Positions 1 through 7,628 are shown, numbered from the stretch's first letter. The stretch is DNA of 20,782 bases from Phycisphaeraceae bacterium (GCA_003551485.1 PUMS01000192.1:1-20782); one strand, 5' to 3'. Program-made: numbers and translations. Notes: a model not told the origin generated them from the letters alone.

Positions 1-672
1 ATCGACGGCACGCTGCTGGTCACCGGCGGCGCCGGCAGCCGGTCGATCCGCCGCGCCCTGGTCGAGATGTTCGGTCCATCCATCCGCTGGGGCGGGGTGG
101 AGCCGGGTACGCCCGATCCGCTGATCTACCGGGCGCTGCTGGAATACAACGGGCGGCTCGATGCGCTGGATCGCCACGAGCAATACCGCCGCCGCTACCT
201 GGCACTGCTGGCGGGGGAACTGGAGCGCTGCGCGGCGGAGGTGCGGGTGCTGCCCGGCGTTGGGCAGGTGCTCAGCCGCCTCGACCGCTGCGCGAATGTG
301 GCCGTGGGGCTGCTTTCAGGCAACTACCCCGAGGCCGCGGCGATGAAGCTGAAGGCCGCGGGCCTGGACCGCCGCCACTTCGAGGTCGCTGCCTTGGCCG
401 AGGATGATTCGCCGCGCGAGGCGATGCTCAGGCGGGCGGTGGCCGCGTTCGCGCGGCGGGAGGGAGCGGCGGTGGCGCCGGCATCGGTCATCACCGTCGG
501 CGACACGCCGCGCGATGCCGCCTGCGCAGCGGCCTGCGGCCACCGCTGCCTGGCGGTGGCCACGGGCATGTACGGCCCCGACGCCCTGCGCCACGCCGGC
601 GCTGACCGTGTGGTCAGCGACCTGACCAACCTGGCGCCGCTGCTGGAGCTTCTCGATGGGGCTGCGCGCTGA
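1..672 (+). CDS. HAD-family hydrolase, 5'-truncated
   Basis: This is the 3' part of a haloacid-dehalogenase superfamily phosphatase whose beginning lies before the window. Frame 1 is open from the first base and opens with IDGTLL, the remainder of catalytic motif I (DxDGTL), so only a short N-terminus and the nucleophile Asp are missing. Motif II is the SGN in VGLLSGN, a motif III lysine lies in MKLKAAGL, and motif IV is VGDTPRDAACA near the end, where acidic residues hold Mg2+. The long helical insert between motifs I and II is a cap domain as in phosphoglycolate phosphatase-like members. About 223 residues remain. The substrate cannot be read from the sequence. The gene ends 441 bases before the convergent NuoG-like gene. 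Confidence 0.88.
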   Translation: MDGTLLVTGGAGSRSIRRALVEMFGPSIRWGGVEPGTPDPLIYRALLEYNGRLDALDRHEQYRRRYLALLAGELERCAAEVRVLPGVGQVLSRLDRCANVAVGLLSGNYPEAAAMKLKAAGLDRRHFEVAALAEDDSPREAMLRRAVAAFARREGAAVAPASVITVGDTPRDAACAAACGHRCLAVATGMYGPDALRHAGADRVVSDLTNLAPLLELLDGAAR

Positions 673-739
673 ACACGCGGAATGGCCGACACTCGCGGGC
701 AATGCTCCCGGCCCCCGCCGCGGCCTGCGGGTTGCGGTG

Positions 740-928
740 TCACCGATCCGCCAGCGCAGCCGCTGTGTCGGCCACCGCCGCCGCGGGTGGCGGCTGACGC
801 CGCACCAGGCGGCCGTCGATGACCATCTCACCACTGCGGGTCACGGGCATATCGATCTCGAAGCGCGCGATCGGCTCCCCGGCCGGTTCGTGGCCGATAG
901 CAATCGCATCCAACTGTGAATCAAGCAT
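740..928 (-). CDS. Possible small protein, 62 aa, or C-terminal part of a frameshifted gene
   Basis: A short minus-strand frame starting MLDSQLDAIAIGHEPAG, with GC-rich third codon positions like the surrounding genes. The ATG at 928 is preceded by GGGAG with 7 bases of spacing, a good Shine-Dalgarno match, which decides this start. No family is recognised. Immediately upstream, in a different minus-strand frame, 1032-about 945 reads MFIVRADRIVIASGRGRARV and also looks coding. The two pieces may therefore be one gene broken by a one-base shift near 940-950, or two overlapping short genes. It sits downstream of the NuoG-like gene on the same strand. It could still be a chance frame in GC-rich DNA. 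Confidence 0.38.
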   Translation of the reverse strand: MLDSQLDAIAIGHEPAGEPIARFEIDMPVTRSGEMVIDGRLVRRQPPPAAAVADTAAALADR

Positions 929-1113
929 TTGCAGGCTCCCGGGATGCCCACGGCGCCGCCTCGACCCGCAACGACTCGGGCCCGGCCGCGACCGGATGCA
1001 ATCACGATCCGGTCGGCGCGCACGATGAACATCCCCCTGAAGGCATCGGTTGGCGAATGCCCCCGACTTGAATCCCGGGCCCAAGTTGGCCGCATGCCCG
1101 CACGGCGGGCCGC

Positions 1114-2760
1114 TCAGAGCTCGACGTAGCTCATCGTCTCGCGGGCAGGCTCGCGGGTCACGGGGTGATAAACATCGCTGGTGAACGGCTCGCCCATCTG
1201 CCGGCGGATCGCTTCGCCATCGAAGCGGGCCGGCTCGGACAGCTCCGCCGCGGCCAGCAGGTCCAGGGCGGTCTGGCCCTCGGGCTGGGCGAACTCGATG
1301 GGGGCGATGGCCGCCTCGAAGCTCTGGAGCCGGCCGTGGATGTTCTCGAACGTGCCGCCCTTCTCCGCCCAAGTGACCGAGGGAAGGAGCACCTCCGCCG
1401 CGTCGGAAAGACCGCTCTGCAGCGTGTCCAGCAGCACCACCTGGCGGCGGCGGCACGCGGCGGTGAGCTCTTTAGTGACCCACTCGCTGGGGTAGTTTCC
1501 CGTCAGCAGCATGGCCGCGGTGGGCGAGCCCTTCTCACCGAGCCCTGCCACGAAGGCATCGAAGTCCAGGATGCGGTCGGCATCGCCGCTCAGCGCTTCG
1601 AGCACCCGGCGCACGCCGCGCCGGTTGGGGCACTTCTCGGCATGGACCGTATAGCCGCCGGGGAAGGTCTTGTCCTCGCCATGCACGGGCACGGGACCCA
1701 TCGCCAGCACGGCCTTGGGATCGATCCCGAGGATGAAGCGGCCCAGCAGGTGTGCCTCCTCGCAGGTCAACATCGGGCTGACCATCAGCGCCAGGCTGCC
1801 TTCACCCTTCTCCTGCACCGTCTTGCGGAGCAACGTCGTTGCGGCTTCGATCGCTCGGGGCCAGTCGATGTCCACCTGCACGCCCATGTTCATCCGCCGC
1901 GGCTGGGTCAGCCGGGCATCGCTGTGGATGAACTTCCAGCCGTAGCGGACCTCATCGCTGATCCACCACTGGTTGACCTCGAGGTTGGTCCGCGGCTTGA
2001 TGCGGTAGATGCGGCCCTCGTTGTGGTGGATCCAGATGTTGTCCCCGCCGGCGGTGATGCCGTCGATCGAGGGCGCTTCCTTGAGCAGCCAGACACGCTG
2101 AGCGAAGAGAAAGTCCTTGTCCAGCAGCGCCCCGACCGGGCAGAGGTCGATCACGTTGCCCGACAGCTCGTTGTTCACCGGCCGGCCGGGGAAGATGTCG
2201 ATCTGCTCCTCGGCCCCGCGGCCGAAGGTGGCCAGCTCGCCCGTGCCCGTGACCTCGCGGGTGAAGCGCACGCAGCGGGTACACATGATGCAGCGGTCGG
2301 CGTAGAGCAGCACGTGGTCGCCCACATCCTTCTTGGGCTGCTTGATCTTGTCCTCGACGAAGCGTGAGCCGGCGCGGCCGTAGCGGTAGCTGTAGTCCTG
2401 GAGGTAGCACTCGCCCGCCTGGTCGCACACGGGGCAGTCCAGGGGGTGGTTGACCAGCAGGTACTCCATCACCGCCTTCTGGTTGGCGATGGACTTGGGG
2501 CTCTGGGTGTAGACCTCCATGCCGTCGGCCGCGGGCGTCTGGCAGGTGGGCAGCAGCTTGGGCACGAGCTCGAGCTTGCCCTCGTTGTGCGGGTTGGGCT
2601 GGGCGACCTCGGCCAGGCAGATGCGGCAGCTTGCCACGATCGAGAGGCTCGGGTGGTAGCAGTAATGGGGAATCTCGATGTCGCTGTCGAGCGCCACCTG
2701 GAGGACGGTCTTCTTGCCGTCGAATTCACATTCCTTGCCGTCAATCGTAATCCGTGGCAT
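1114..2760 (-). CDS. nuoG: NADH-quinone oxidoreductase subunit G-like iron-sulfur protein (short NuoG)
   Basis: A 548-residue protein with the three N-terminal iron-sulfur modules of NuoG, the electron-wire subunit of respiratory complex I. The [2Fe-2S] ligands are C34, C45, C48 and C73. The His-Cys [4Fe-4S] motif is H105, C109, C112, C118 (HPLDCPVC...GEC). A second [4Fe-4S] set is C157, C160, C163 and C207 (CIMCTRC...LCPVGAL). The rest resembles a shortened molybdopterin-oxidoreductase domain; the protein is far shorter than the roughly 780-910 residues of classical NuoG. The start at MPRITIDG matches the family N-terminus; an upstream in-frame ATG at 2895 would add 45 unlike residues. No other complex I gene adjoins it, so it could work in trans with a nuo operon elsewhere or in another oxidoreductase. 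The iron-sulfur assignment is firm, the exact complex less so. Confidence 0.88.
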   Translation of the reverse strand: MPRITIDGKECEFDGKKTVLQVALDSDIEIPHYCYHPSLSIVASCRICLAEVAQPNPHNEGKLELVPKLLPTCQTPAADGMEVYTQSPKSIANQKAVMEYLLVNHPLDCPVCDQAGECYLQDYSYRYGRAGSRFVEDKIKQPKKDVGDHVLLYADRCIMCTRCVRFTREVTGTGELATFGRGAEEQIDIFPGRPVNNELSGNVIDLCPVGALLDKDFLFAQRVWLLKEAPSIDGITAGGDNIWIHHNEGRIYRIKPRTNLEVNQWWISDEVRYGWKFIHSDARLTQPRRMNMGVQVDIDWPRAIEAATTLLRKTVQEKGEGSLALMVSPMLTCEEAHLLGRFILGIDPKAVLAMGPVPVHGEDKTFPGGYTVHAEKCPNRRGVRRVLEALSGDADRILDFDAFVAGLGEKGSPTAAMLLTGNYPSEWVTKELTAACRRRQVVLLDTLQSGLSDAAEVLLPSVTWAEKGGTFENIHGRLQSFEAAIAPIEFAQPEGQTALDLLAAAELSEPARFDGEAIRRQMGEPFTSDVYHPVTREPARETMSYVEL

Positions 2761-3057
2761 GACAAAGCTTTCCGAATCAAAAGGGCGGGTGCCCCATCGC
2801 GTCTGGGGCCCTATCATAGCGGCCTTATCCAACAGCGGCGAGCACGGCCGCGCCGCAGGGGTATGGACACGTTTCGCGGGCCCCTTGCTGCTCACACGCC
2901 CCGCGGGGTGGCTTTCATGCGCCGTCGGTCACCCGTGGCAGTGAAGACCGCCCGCAGTGCAGGGCGGCCTGCTTGGCCGCTCTCCCATCGGGCCCACCGG
3001 GGGATGTGCCGTTTCGGCCGGGCCCGGTCGCCCCGACGGGCCGCTAGAATCGTCAGC
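2761..3057. promoter_or_regulatory. Divergent intergenic region between nuoG-like gene and panB
   Basis: This 297-base gap separates two genes transcribed away from each other, so it must hold both promoters unless transcription enters from further out. On the minus strand a TATGAT hexamer (2813-2818) could be the -10 for the NuoG-like gene, without a convincing -35. On the plus strand TAGAAT at 3045-3050 lies 7 bases before the panB ATG. A short GC-rich inverted repeat (GGCCCG...CGGGCC, about 3022-3042) sits just before that hexamer; in such GC-rich DNA it may be chance. No gene was recognised here. Confidence 0.4.
3045..3050 (+). promoter_or_regulatory. Candidate -10 element of panB (leaderless)
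   Basis: TAGAAT matches the sigma-70 -10 consensus at five of six positions and ends 7 bases before the panB ATG. The predicted transcript would start at or next to the start codon, which fits the absence of a Shine-Dalgarno sequence. No good -35 is visible. Confidence 0.4.
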
Positions 3058-3927
3058 ATGAGAGAACCCCATTCCGATTCCTCACCTGTCATGCGCCCGC
3101 CCCCGCCGCGGATAACCATCCGCACGTTGCAGGAACGGGCGCGGTCCGGGCCGCCGTTTGCGATGCTCACCTGCTACGATGCGACCACCGCCGGGCTGCT
3201 AGTTGCGGGGGGTGTGGATGTGCTGCTGGTGGGCGACACCGCCGCGCAGATGATCCTCGGCCACGACTCGACGCTGCCGGCGGGCATGGACTTCATGGTC
3301 GAGATCACCGCCGCGGTGCGGCGGGGGGCGCCGGGGGCGCTGGTCATGGCCGACATGCCCTTTGGCAGCTACCAGTGCGGCGATCATGCGGGCATGGCCA
3401 ACGCCACGCGGTTTGTCAAGGAGGCGGGGGCGGATGCGGTCAAGCTCGAGGTCGACGGCTCGATGGGCCCGCTGGTGGGGCGGATGGCTGCGGCGGGGAT
3501 TCCCGTGGTGGCCCATATCGGCTCGCGGCCGCAGCACATCCGGGCCAAGGGCGGCTATCGTTCCGCAGGCCGCCACCGCGCCGAGGCCGACCGGATCGTC
3601 GAGGATGCCGCGGTCATGCTCGATGCCGGTGCCAGCATGCTGCTGATCGAGGCCGTGCCCGCCGAGGTCAGCCGCCGCGTGGTCGAGTTGACCCCGCCCG
3701 ACCCGCAGACGCCGGTGCCGGTTATCGGATGCGGGGCGGGGCCGGCCTGCCACGGCCACGTGATCGTGCTGCACGATCTGCTGGGCCTGACCGACTGGCA
3801 CCCGCCCTTTGCGCCGCCCATGGCGCAACTCGGGGCCGCAATCCGCACCGCGGCGGGCCAGTGGGCCGAACTTGTCCAAAGCGGGCGGTACCTGCGCGAC
3901 GATCATCCCTACCGGATGGCCGACTGA
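3058..3927 (+). CDS. panB: 3-methyl-2-oxobutanoate hydroxymethyltransferase (ketopantoate hydroxymethyltransferase)
   Basis: PanB transfers a hydroxymethyl group from 5,10-methylenetetrahydrofolate to 2-oxoisovalerate, making ketopantoate, the first committed step to pantothenate and coenzyme A. The 289-residue product follows the family closely: MLTCYDATTAGLL, VDVLLVGDTAAQ with a Mg2+-binding Asp, GHDSTLPAGMD, AAVRRGAP, MADMPFGSY with the second Asp, VKLEVDG with the metal-binding Glu, AHIGSRPQ, LLIEAVPAEV with the catalytic Glu, and VIGCGAGPACHGHVIVLHDLLGL. Length and order are normal for this cytosolic enzyme. The ATG at 3058 is preferred because a -10-like hexamer lies just before it; the ATG at 3091 is an alternative and nearer to the family's usual N-terminus. 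The HtrA gene follows 40 bases later and may be cotranscribed. No other pan gene is in the window. Confidence 0.95.
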   Translation: MREPHSDSSPVMRPPPPRITIRTLQERARSGPPFAMLTCYDATTAGLLVAGGVDVLLVGDTAAQMILGHDSTLPAGMDFMVEITAAVRRGAPGALVMADMPFGSYQCGDHAGMANATRFVKEAGADAVKLEVDGSMGPLVGRMAAAGIPVVAHIGSRPQHIRAKGGYRSAGRHRAEADRIVEDAAVMLDAGASMLLIEAVPAEVSRRVVELTPPDPQTPVPVIGCGAGPACHGHVIVLHDLLGLTDWHPPFAPPMAQLGAAIRTAAGQWAELVQSGRYLRDDHPYRMAD

Positions 3928-3967
3928 GCCCGCCCGCCGCCACCGGGGTAGACCGGAGCCCGCATCC

Positions 3968-5488
3968 ATGCCCTCACCCTCATCCAGCGACCGCCCCCGC
4001 CCACTCAACGCCGACCACTTCGGGCCGGCCATCCTGCTGCTCGCGGCGCTGATCATCGTGCTGATCGTCGGGCCGCAGGCGGCCTACCGCATCGAGTACG
4101 CCTCGCGACACGCCCAGACCGAACAGGCCCGCCACGAGCTGGCCGCCGATGGTCAGGTGCTGGCGTCTCTGAGCCATTCGTTCACGCAGGTGGCCCGCAG
4201 CATCGAGCAGAGCGTGGTGCACATCACCGTCTTCCGCCGCGCTGCGGGCACGCGCGACCGCGGCGATGGCCCCGCGCCCCGGCCGCGCCCCGACGGCAGC
4301 GGTTCGGGCTGGGTCTTCGCCCACGATGATGGCGAGGGCCGCACCCGCCACTACATCCTGACCAACTACCACGTGGTCAGCGGTGCCGAGCGGATCGTGG
4401 TGCGGTTCAAAAACCGCCAGGAGCGCCAGGCCACGCTCTACGGCAGCGATCCCAAGACCGATGTGGCGGTGCTCGAGGTCGATCAGCGGCTGATCCCCGC
4501 CGCGATCGCCACCCAGCCGGCGCAGCAGGGCGACATCGTCTTCGCCTTCGGCTCACCGTTCCACTTCGACTTCTCGATGAGCCAGGGCGTGGTCTCGGCC
4601 ACCGGCCGCCACCCCGGGGTGCTGCCCGAGGGCAGCTACGAGAAGTTCATCCAGACCGATGCCGCCATCAACCCCGGCAACTCCGGCGGGCCGCTGACCA
4701 ACGTTCGCGGCGAGGTGGTGGGCATGAACACCGCCATCGCCACGCGCGACGGCAGCTTCTCGGGCATAGGCTTCGCCATCAGCGTCGACCGGGTGATCCA
4801 CGTGGCCGACCAGATCATCCGCCACGGCCGCGTCGCCCGCGGCTTTCTGGCCGTGACCATCCGGGATGTGGATGCCGACGAGGCCGCCGACTTCGGCTTC
4901 GACGAGCGCGGCGTGCTGGTGCTGGAGGTGGTCGAGGACGGCGCTGCCGAACGCGCCGGGGTGCGGCCGGATGACATCATCACGCACGTCAACGATGTGC
5001 GCATTCACGATGCCGAGGACCTTCGCAACCTCATCGCCGACTTCCTGCCCGGCACGCGCGTGACGCTGGGCCTTGCCCGTGACGGGCAGACCGAGCGCAT
5101 CGAAGCCAGGCTCGATGAGCTGCCCGATGACCCCCGCCAGGCCCTGCGCGGCCTGCGGCGGCCGATGCCGCAGGAGACCGAATCCGGCCATGAACTGCTT
5201 CGCCGCCTGGGCATGACACACGTGGGACAGGTCTCCCCCCGCGAGGCGCTTCGGCGCGGCCTGGCGCGTCACGATGGGCTGCTGCTCTACGAGGTGCGGC
5301 CCGACTCGCCCGCCACCGATGCCGGGCTCGAGCCGGGCATGCTCATCGTCGCCGTGGGCGAGCAGCCCGTGCGGACACTGTCCGGGCTGATCGAACAACT
5401 CGAATCGGCCAGCGGCCGCAGCGTCCGCATCACGGTCCACAGCGGCGGCCGCGACCAGAACCTGCTTCTGCGCCTCGTGCCGCGCTGA
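3968..5488 (+). CDS. HtrA/Deg-type periplasmic serine protease with two PDZ domains
   Basis: A 506-residue DegP/DegQ-like protease for envelope protein quality control. A hydrophobic segment at about residues 20-38 (AILLLAALIIVLIVG) is an N-terminal membrane anchor or uncleaved signal, so the protease faces the periplasm. The trypsin-like domain holds the full triad: His135 (TNYHVVSG), Asp165 (DPKTDVAVL) and Ser239 (NPGNSGGPL). PDZ1 spans about 291-384 and PDZ2 about 420-503. The stretch at 92-112 (charged, Pro/Arg/Gly-rich) corresponds to the variable LA loop. The ATG at 3968 has GGAG about 9 bases upstream and places the hydrophobic anchor near the N-terminus; a longer frame reaching back into panB is not credible. 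The gene is 40 bases downstream of panB on the same strand. Family and activity are clear; which Deg subtype it is cannot be told. Confidence 0.94.
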   Translation: MPSPSSSDRPRPLNADHFGPAILLLAALIIVLIVGPQAAYRIEYASRHAQTEQARHELAADGQVLASLSHSFTQVARSIEQSVVHITVFRRAAGTRDRGDGPAPRPRPDGSGSGWVFAHDDGEGRTRHYILTNYHVVSGAERIVVRFKNRQERQATLYGSDPKTDVAVLEVDQRLIPAAIATQPAQQGDIVFAFGSPFHFDFSMSQGVVSATGRHPGVLPEGSYEKFIQTDAAINPGNSGGPLTNVRGEVVGMNTAIATRDGSFSGIGFAISVDRVIHVADQIIRHGRVARGFLAVTIRDVDADEAADFGFDERGVLVLEVVEDGAAERAGVRPDDIITHVNDVRIHDAEDLRNLIADFLPGTRVTLGLARDGQTERIEARLDELPDDPRQALRGLRRPMPQETESGHELLRRLGMTHVGQVSPREALRRGLARHDGLLLYEVRPDSPATDAGLEPGMLIVAVGEQPVRTLSGLIEQLESASGRSVRITVHSGGRDQNLLLRLVPR

Positions 5489-5594
5489 GGCGGGGGGGTA
5501 CCGAAGTTGAGCAGCAGACACGGGAAAGCGATGCATCCCGAAGCGCACATCAGGCCACCTCGACGGCGCTGGCGGCTGTGGGAGCGATGCGCAT

Positions 5595-6017
5595 TCACGC
5601 TTGCTCGGGCGTGCTCAGGTAGACGTCAGGACGGACCACCGGCACTTGCGATCGGCGAAAGCCCGGCAGGTCCCGCGTGACCAGGTGGCTGGCGCGACCT
5701 CGCAGCGCGCAGGCGTGCTGCATCCCATCCTCAAAATCCCCGAATCCCGAGTCGATTGCCTGGTGAATGATCTGGGCGTCTACCTCGACGATTTCGAAGA
5801 TGTCACGCATCCCCTTGATCGCCCGCCGAGCGGCACGTTCGCCGGCCTCATGCCGCACGATGAAATACACGAAGTTGAAGCTGATCGCCGACACCAGACC
5901 GACGACCTCGCGGCGCTCGGCCATCGACCACAACGCCGTGGCATCGTCGGCGAAGGGCTCGCGGTCCAGCAGGTGGTCGAGCAGGACATTGGTGTCGAGA
6001 AACAGCCTGTGGCTCAT
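5595..6017 (-). CDS. vapC: PIN-domain toxin, VapC-like (PIN_3 family)
   Basis: A 140-residue PIN-domain protein, most likely the ribonuclease toxin of a type II toxin-antitoxin pair. Metal-binding acidic residues fit Asp8 (FLDTNVLLD), the acidic cluster at 94-98 (GDFEDGM) and Asp116 (VTRDLPGF). The ISFNFVYFIVRHE segment and the SGFGDFEDGMQ block are typical of the PIN_3 group. Its start codon overlaps the antitoxin stop by four bases (ATGA), so translation is coupled and both come from the promoter before the antitoxin gene. VapC toxins cleave tRNA or rRNA; the target here is unknown. Length is normal and the gene looks intact. It converges with the HtrA gene, 106 bases away. Confidence 0.9.
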   Translation of the reverse strand: MSHRLFLDTNVLLDHLLDREPFADDATALWSMAERREVVGLVSAISFNFVYFIVRHEAGERAARRAIKGMRDIFEIVEVDAQIIHQAIDSGFGDFEDGMQHACALRGRASHLVTRDLPGFRRSQVPVVRPDVYLSTPEQA

Positions 6018-6259
6018 CGCCGACCCTTGTCAAGGATCGCTGCTTCGTACAGCTCCCGGTCGCTCTTGCTCGAGGACACCTTCGCCAGGCCGCGGAGGCG
6101 GCGGGTGATGGGCGCTGGCTTGGGGTGCGGTGGGCGCGGGGCGCTCATGCGGTTGATGTACTGGCTGAACATCGCCGACACACTGGTGCCGCGTGCCGCG
6201 GCGAGCCGCTTGGCCTTCTCGATGACAGCCTTCTCGGCACTGAGGGTGAGCTTGGGCAT
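6014..6259 (-). CDS. Ribbon-helix-helix antitoxin, VapB-like (DUF6364-type)
   Basis: An 81-residue antitoxin partner for the PIN toxin. Residues 1-40 (MPKLTLSAEKAVIEKAKRLA, then a SVSAMFSQYINRM helix) form a ribbon-helix-helix DNA-binding module. The C-terminal half is Pro/Arg-rich, then helical (SDRELYEAAILDKGRR), and would wrap the toxin. This pattern matches the DUF6364 antitoxins that usually pair with PIN_3 toxins. The leader is very short: the predicted transcription start lies about 11 bases before the ATG, with only a weak GGA as possible ribosome site. Two palindromic boxes over the promoter suggest that the antitoxin, alone or with toxin, represses its own operon. Confidence 0.88.
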   Translation of the reverse strand: MPKLTLSAEKAVIEKAKRLAAARGTSVSAMFSQYINRMSAPRPPHPKPAPITRRLRGLAKVSSSKSDRELYEAAILDKGRR

Positions 6260-6270
6260 GACGGCATTCC

Positions 6271-6305
6271 GATACGTATTGTACTATATCAACTATACGT
6301 ATCAA
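6271..6305 (-). promoter_or_regulatory. Toxin-antitoxin promoter with paired ATACGTAT operator boxes
   Basis: On the minus strand there is a -35 TTGATA (6300-6305) and a -10 TACAAT (6278-6283) with a 16-base spacer, each one mismatch from the sigma-70 consensus. Two identical 8-base palindromes ATACGTAT (6272-6279 and 6295-6302) overlap the -10 and the -35 respectively. Together with the flanking G/C they form a 9-base inverted repeat (GATACGTAT...ATACGTATC) with a 15-base spacer. The box centres are 23 bases apart, about two helical turns, which suits cooperative binding by ribbon-helix-helix dimers. The stretch is markedly AT-rich against its surroundings. Confidence 0.8.
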
Positions 6306-6414
6306 CGGGCCCGGCGTCAAACACCGGCTGGGCACGGGGGGGGCGGCGGATGGGCCCGGTCATGGACGGCCGCTTCAGTCTGCCGGGTGGGATGGAGTCG
6401 TGGCGTGCTGGGAA

Positions 6415-6837
6415 TCAGCCGAGCAGGTGCGAAAAGTCCGGGGCCAGTACGGCTAGTTTGCCCGTTTCATGAGACCGGAAATACACCGTGGGATCGAAGC
6501 AGCCCTCCGTCAGAAGCAGCACAAGGTGGTCGCCGAAGCCGTTCTGCGCAATGGAGATGGCGTTGGCCGGAAAGCCCCGCCACTTCCTGGCCTCGCCGGT
6601 CTTCCTCAGGATGTCGTTGCAGGTGCGGCGAAGGCGCTTTCTGTCGCTGCGGTCGAGGATGGGGTTCAAGTCCCAGATGTCATCGGGTGTTTCGACCTGG
6701 CCGCCGTTGTCGGCCATGAGCAACCGCCGCAGCGACTCGGGAAGGCGTGCTCCCAGCTTCCGTTCCGCTTCCTGAACGAACCGTTCATCAACTGGAAATC
6801 GCCTGGACAACTCCTGTGCCGCAGGGCGATGAATCAT
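6415..6837 (-). CDS. SMI1/KNR4 (SUKH-1) family protein
   Basis: A 140-residue protein with the SUKH layout: an N-terminal helix (VDERFVQEAERKLGARLPESLRRLL, positions 16-40), the ADNGG turn at 42-46, an IWDLNPI strand, the central INxxGxGD-like block here IAQNGFGDHLVLLL, and a C-terminal HETGKLAVLAPDFSHLL. In bacteria SUKH proteins are often immunity proteins against polymorphic or contact-dependent toxins, and some are general regulators. No cognate toxin gene adjoins it; the neighbours are a VapBC pair and a YjbQ protein. A perfect TATAAT ends 6 bases before the ATG, pointing to a leaderless message. The specific role is unknown. Confidence 0.8.
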   Translation of the reverse strand: MIHRPAAQELSRRFPVDERFVQEAERKLGARLPESLRRLLMADNGGQVETPDDIWDLNPILDRSDRKRLRRTCNDILRKTGEARKWRGFPANAISIAQNGFGDHLVLLLTEGCFDPTVYFRSHETGKLAVLAPDFSHLLG

Positions 6838-6843
6838 ACAGAC

Positions 6844-6849
6844 ATTATA
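6844..6849 (-). promoter_or_regulatory. -10 element (TATAAT) of the SUKH gene, leaderless
   Basis: A perfect TATAAT on the minus strand is followed by exactly 6 bases (GTCTGT) and then the ATG at 6837, so transcription is predicted to begin at the start codon. No good -35 and no Shine-Dalgarno sequence are visible. Confidence 0.6.
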
Positions 6850-6967
6850 CAGCCACGCCCCTGCCAGCCGGAGGCGGGCAACGCCGTGAACGGGTACCTG
6901 CGCACGCGGGATGACAACCCGTGCGTGATATTGCCCGAAGAAAAGGGGAAGGGGCACCCTTCGTCCA

Positions 6968-7390
6968 TCACTCGCCGATGACCTTGACCAACACGCGCTT
7001 GGGGCGGTGGCCGTCGAACTCGCCGTAGAAGATGCGCTCCCAGGGGCCCAGGTCCAGCCGGCCGTCGGTGATGGCCACCACCACCTCGCGGCCCATGACC
7101 TGGCGCTTGTGGTGGGCGTCGGCGTTGTCCTCGCCCGTGCGGTTGTGGCGGTAGACCTGCGGCGAGGGGTCGAACGGGGCCAGCTTCTCCAGCCACTTCC
7201 TGTAGTCCTCGTGCAGGCCCGGCTCATCATCGTTGATGAACACGCTGGCGGTGATGTGCATGGCGTTGACCAGCACCAGCCCCTCGCGCACACCGCTCTG
7301 CTCGACGATGCGGGCCACCTCGCCGGTGATGTGGACAAAGTCCATGCGGGCCGGGACGTTGAACGTGAGATACTCGGTGCGTGACTTCAT
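6968..7390 (-). CDS. YjbQ family (UPF0047) protein, secondary thiamine-phosphate synthase type
   Basis: A 140-residue single-domain protein of the YjbQ/UPF0047 family. E. coli YjbQ has weak thiamine-phosphate synthase activity, but the physiological role of the family is not settled. Family signatures are MHITASVFINDDEPGL (44-59), the His/Asn-containing block DNADAHHKRQVMG (88-100) where a metal site is expected, and the C-terminal GPWERIFYGEFDGHRPKRV (115-133). Length is the family norm. The ATG at 7390 follows a strong GGAGG with 8 bases spacing, which decides the start; longer upstream frames are not family-like. It is transcribed divergently from the large secreted protein gene at 7710. 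Confidence 0.93.
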   Translation of the reverse strand: MKSRTEYLTFNVPARMDFVHITGEVARIVEQSGVREGLVLVNAMHITASVFINDDEPGLHEDYRKWLEKLAPFDPSPQVYRHNRTGEDNADAHHKRQVMGREVVVAITDGRLDLGPWERIFYGEFDGHRPKRVLVKVIGE

Positions 7391-7439
7391 GACGATCGCC
7401 TCCGAAGAGCCCCGATCATCGCCCCTCAGCCACCGCCCC

Positions 7440-7470
7440 GCAACCCCGGAAGCCCGCAACCCCGGAAGCC
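7440..7470. repeat. Short tandem duplication
   Basis: The 15-base unit GCAACCCCGGAAGCC occurs at 7440-7454 and again at 7456-7470, one base apart, in the gap between the YjbQ gene and the secreted protein gene. It looks like a local slippage duplication; no function is evident. Confidence 0.8.
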
Positions 7471-7628
7471 GGGCGTGACCGAACCACCGTGCCATGGGGC
7501 GCGGCCGGCCCGGTCGCTCCGGGGGCCGTAGCCGGCATGCGTCCGAGCCGGCCGCGCTCCATGGCACCGCGCTGCCGGAGGTTTCCCGGACGACTTGCGG
7601 TGCAGACCTGCGGTGTGCTCGGCGCGGC

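Noticed and set aside
1165..2367. A 400-codon plus-strand frame opposite the NuoG-like gene
   Set aside because: The opposite strand encodes all iron-sulfur motifs; this frame shows only antisense-type composition.
2761..2895. 45-residue N-terminal extension of the NuoG-like protein
   Set aside because: The family N-terminus aligns with the ATG at 2760; the extension has no NuoG character.
3022..3042. GC-rich hairpin as a riboswitch or attenuator before panB
   Set aside because: It is only 6 base pairs and lies upstream of the predicted transcription start; chance is likely in such GC-rich DNA.
4553..5548. A 331-codon minus-strand frame opposite the HtrA gene
   Set aside because: Shadow of the protease reading frame; no domain visible.
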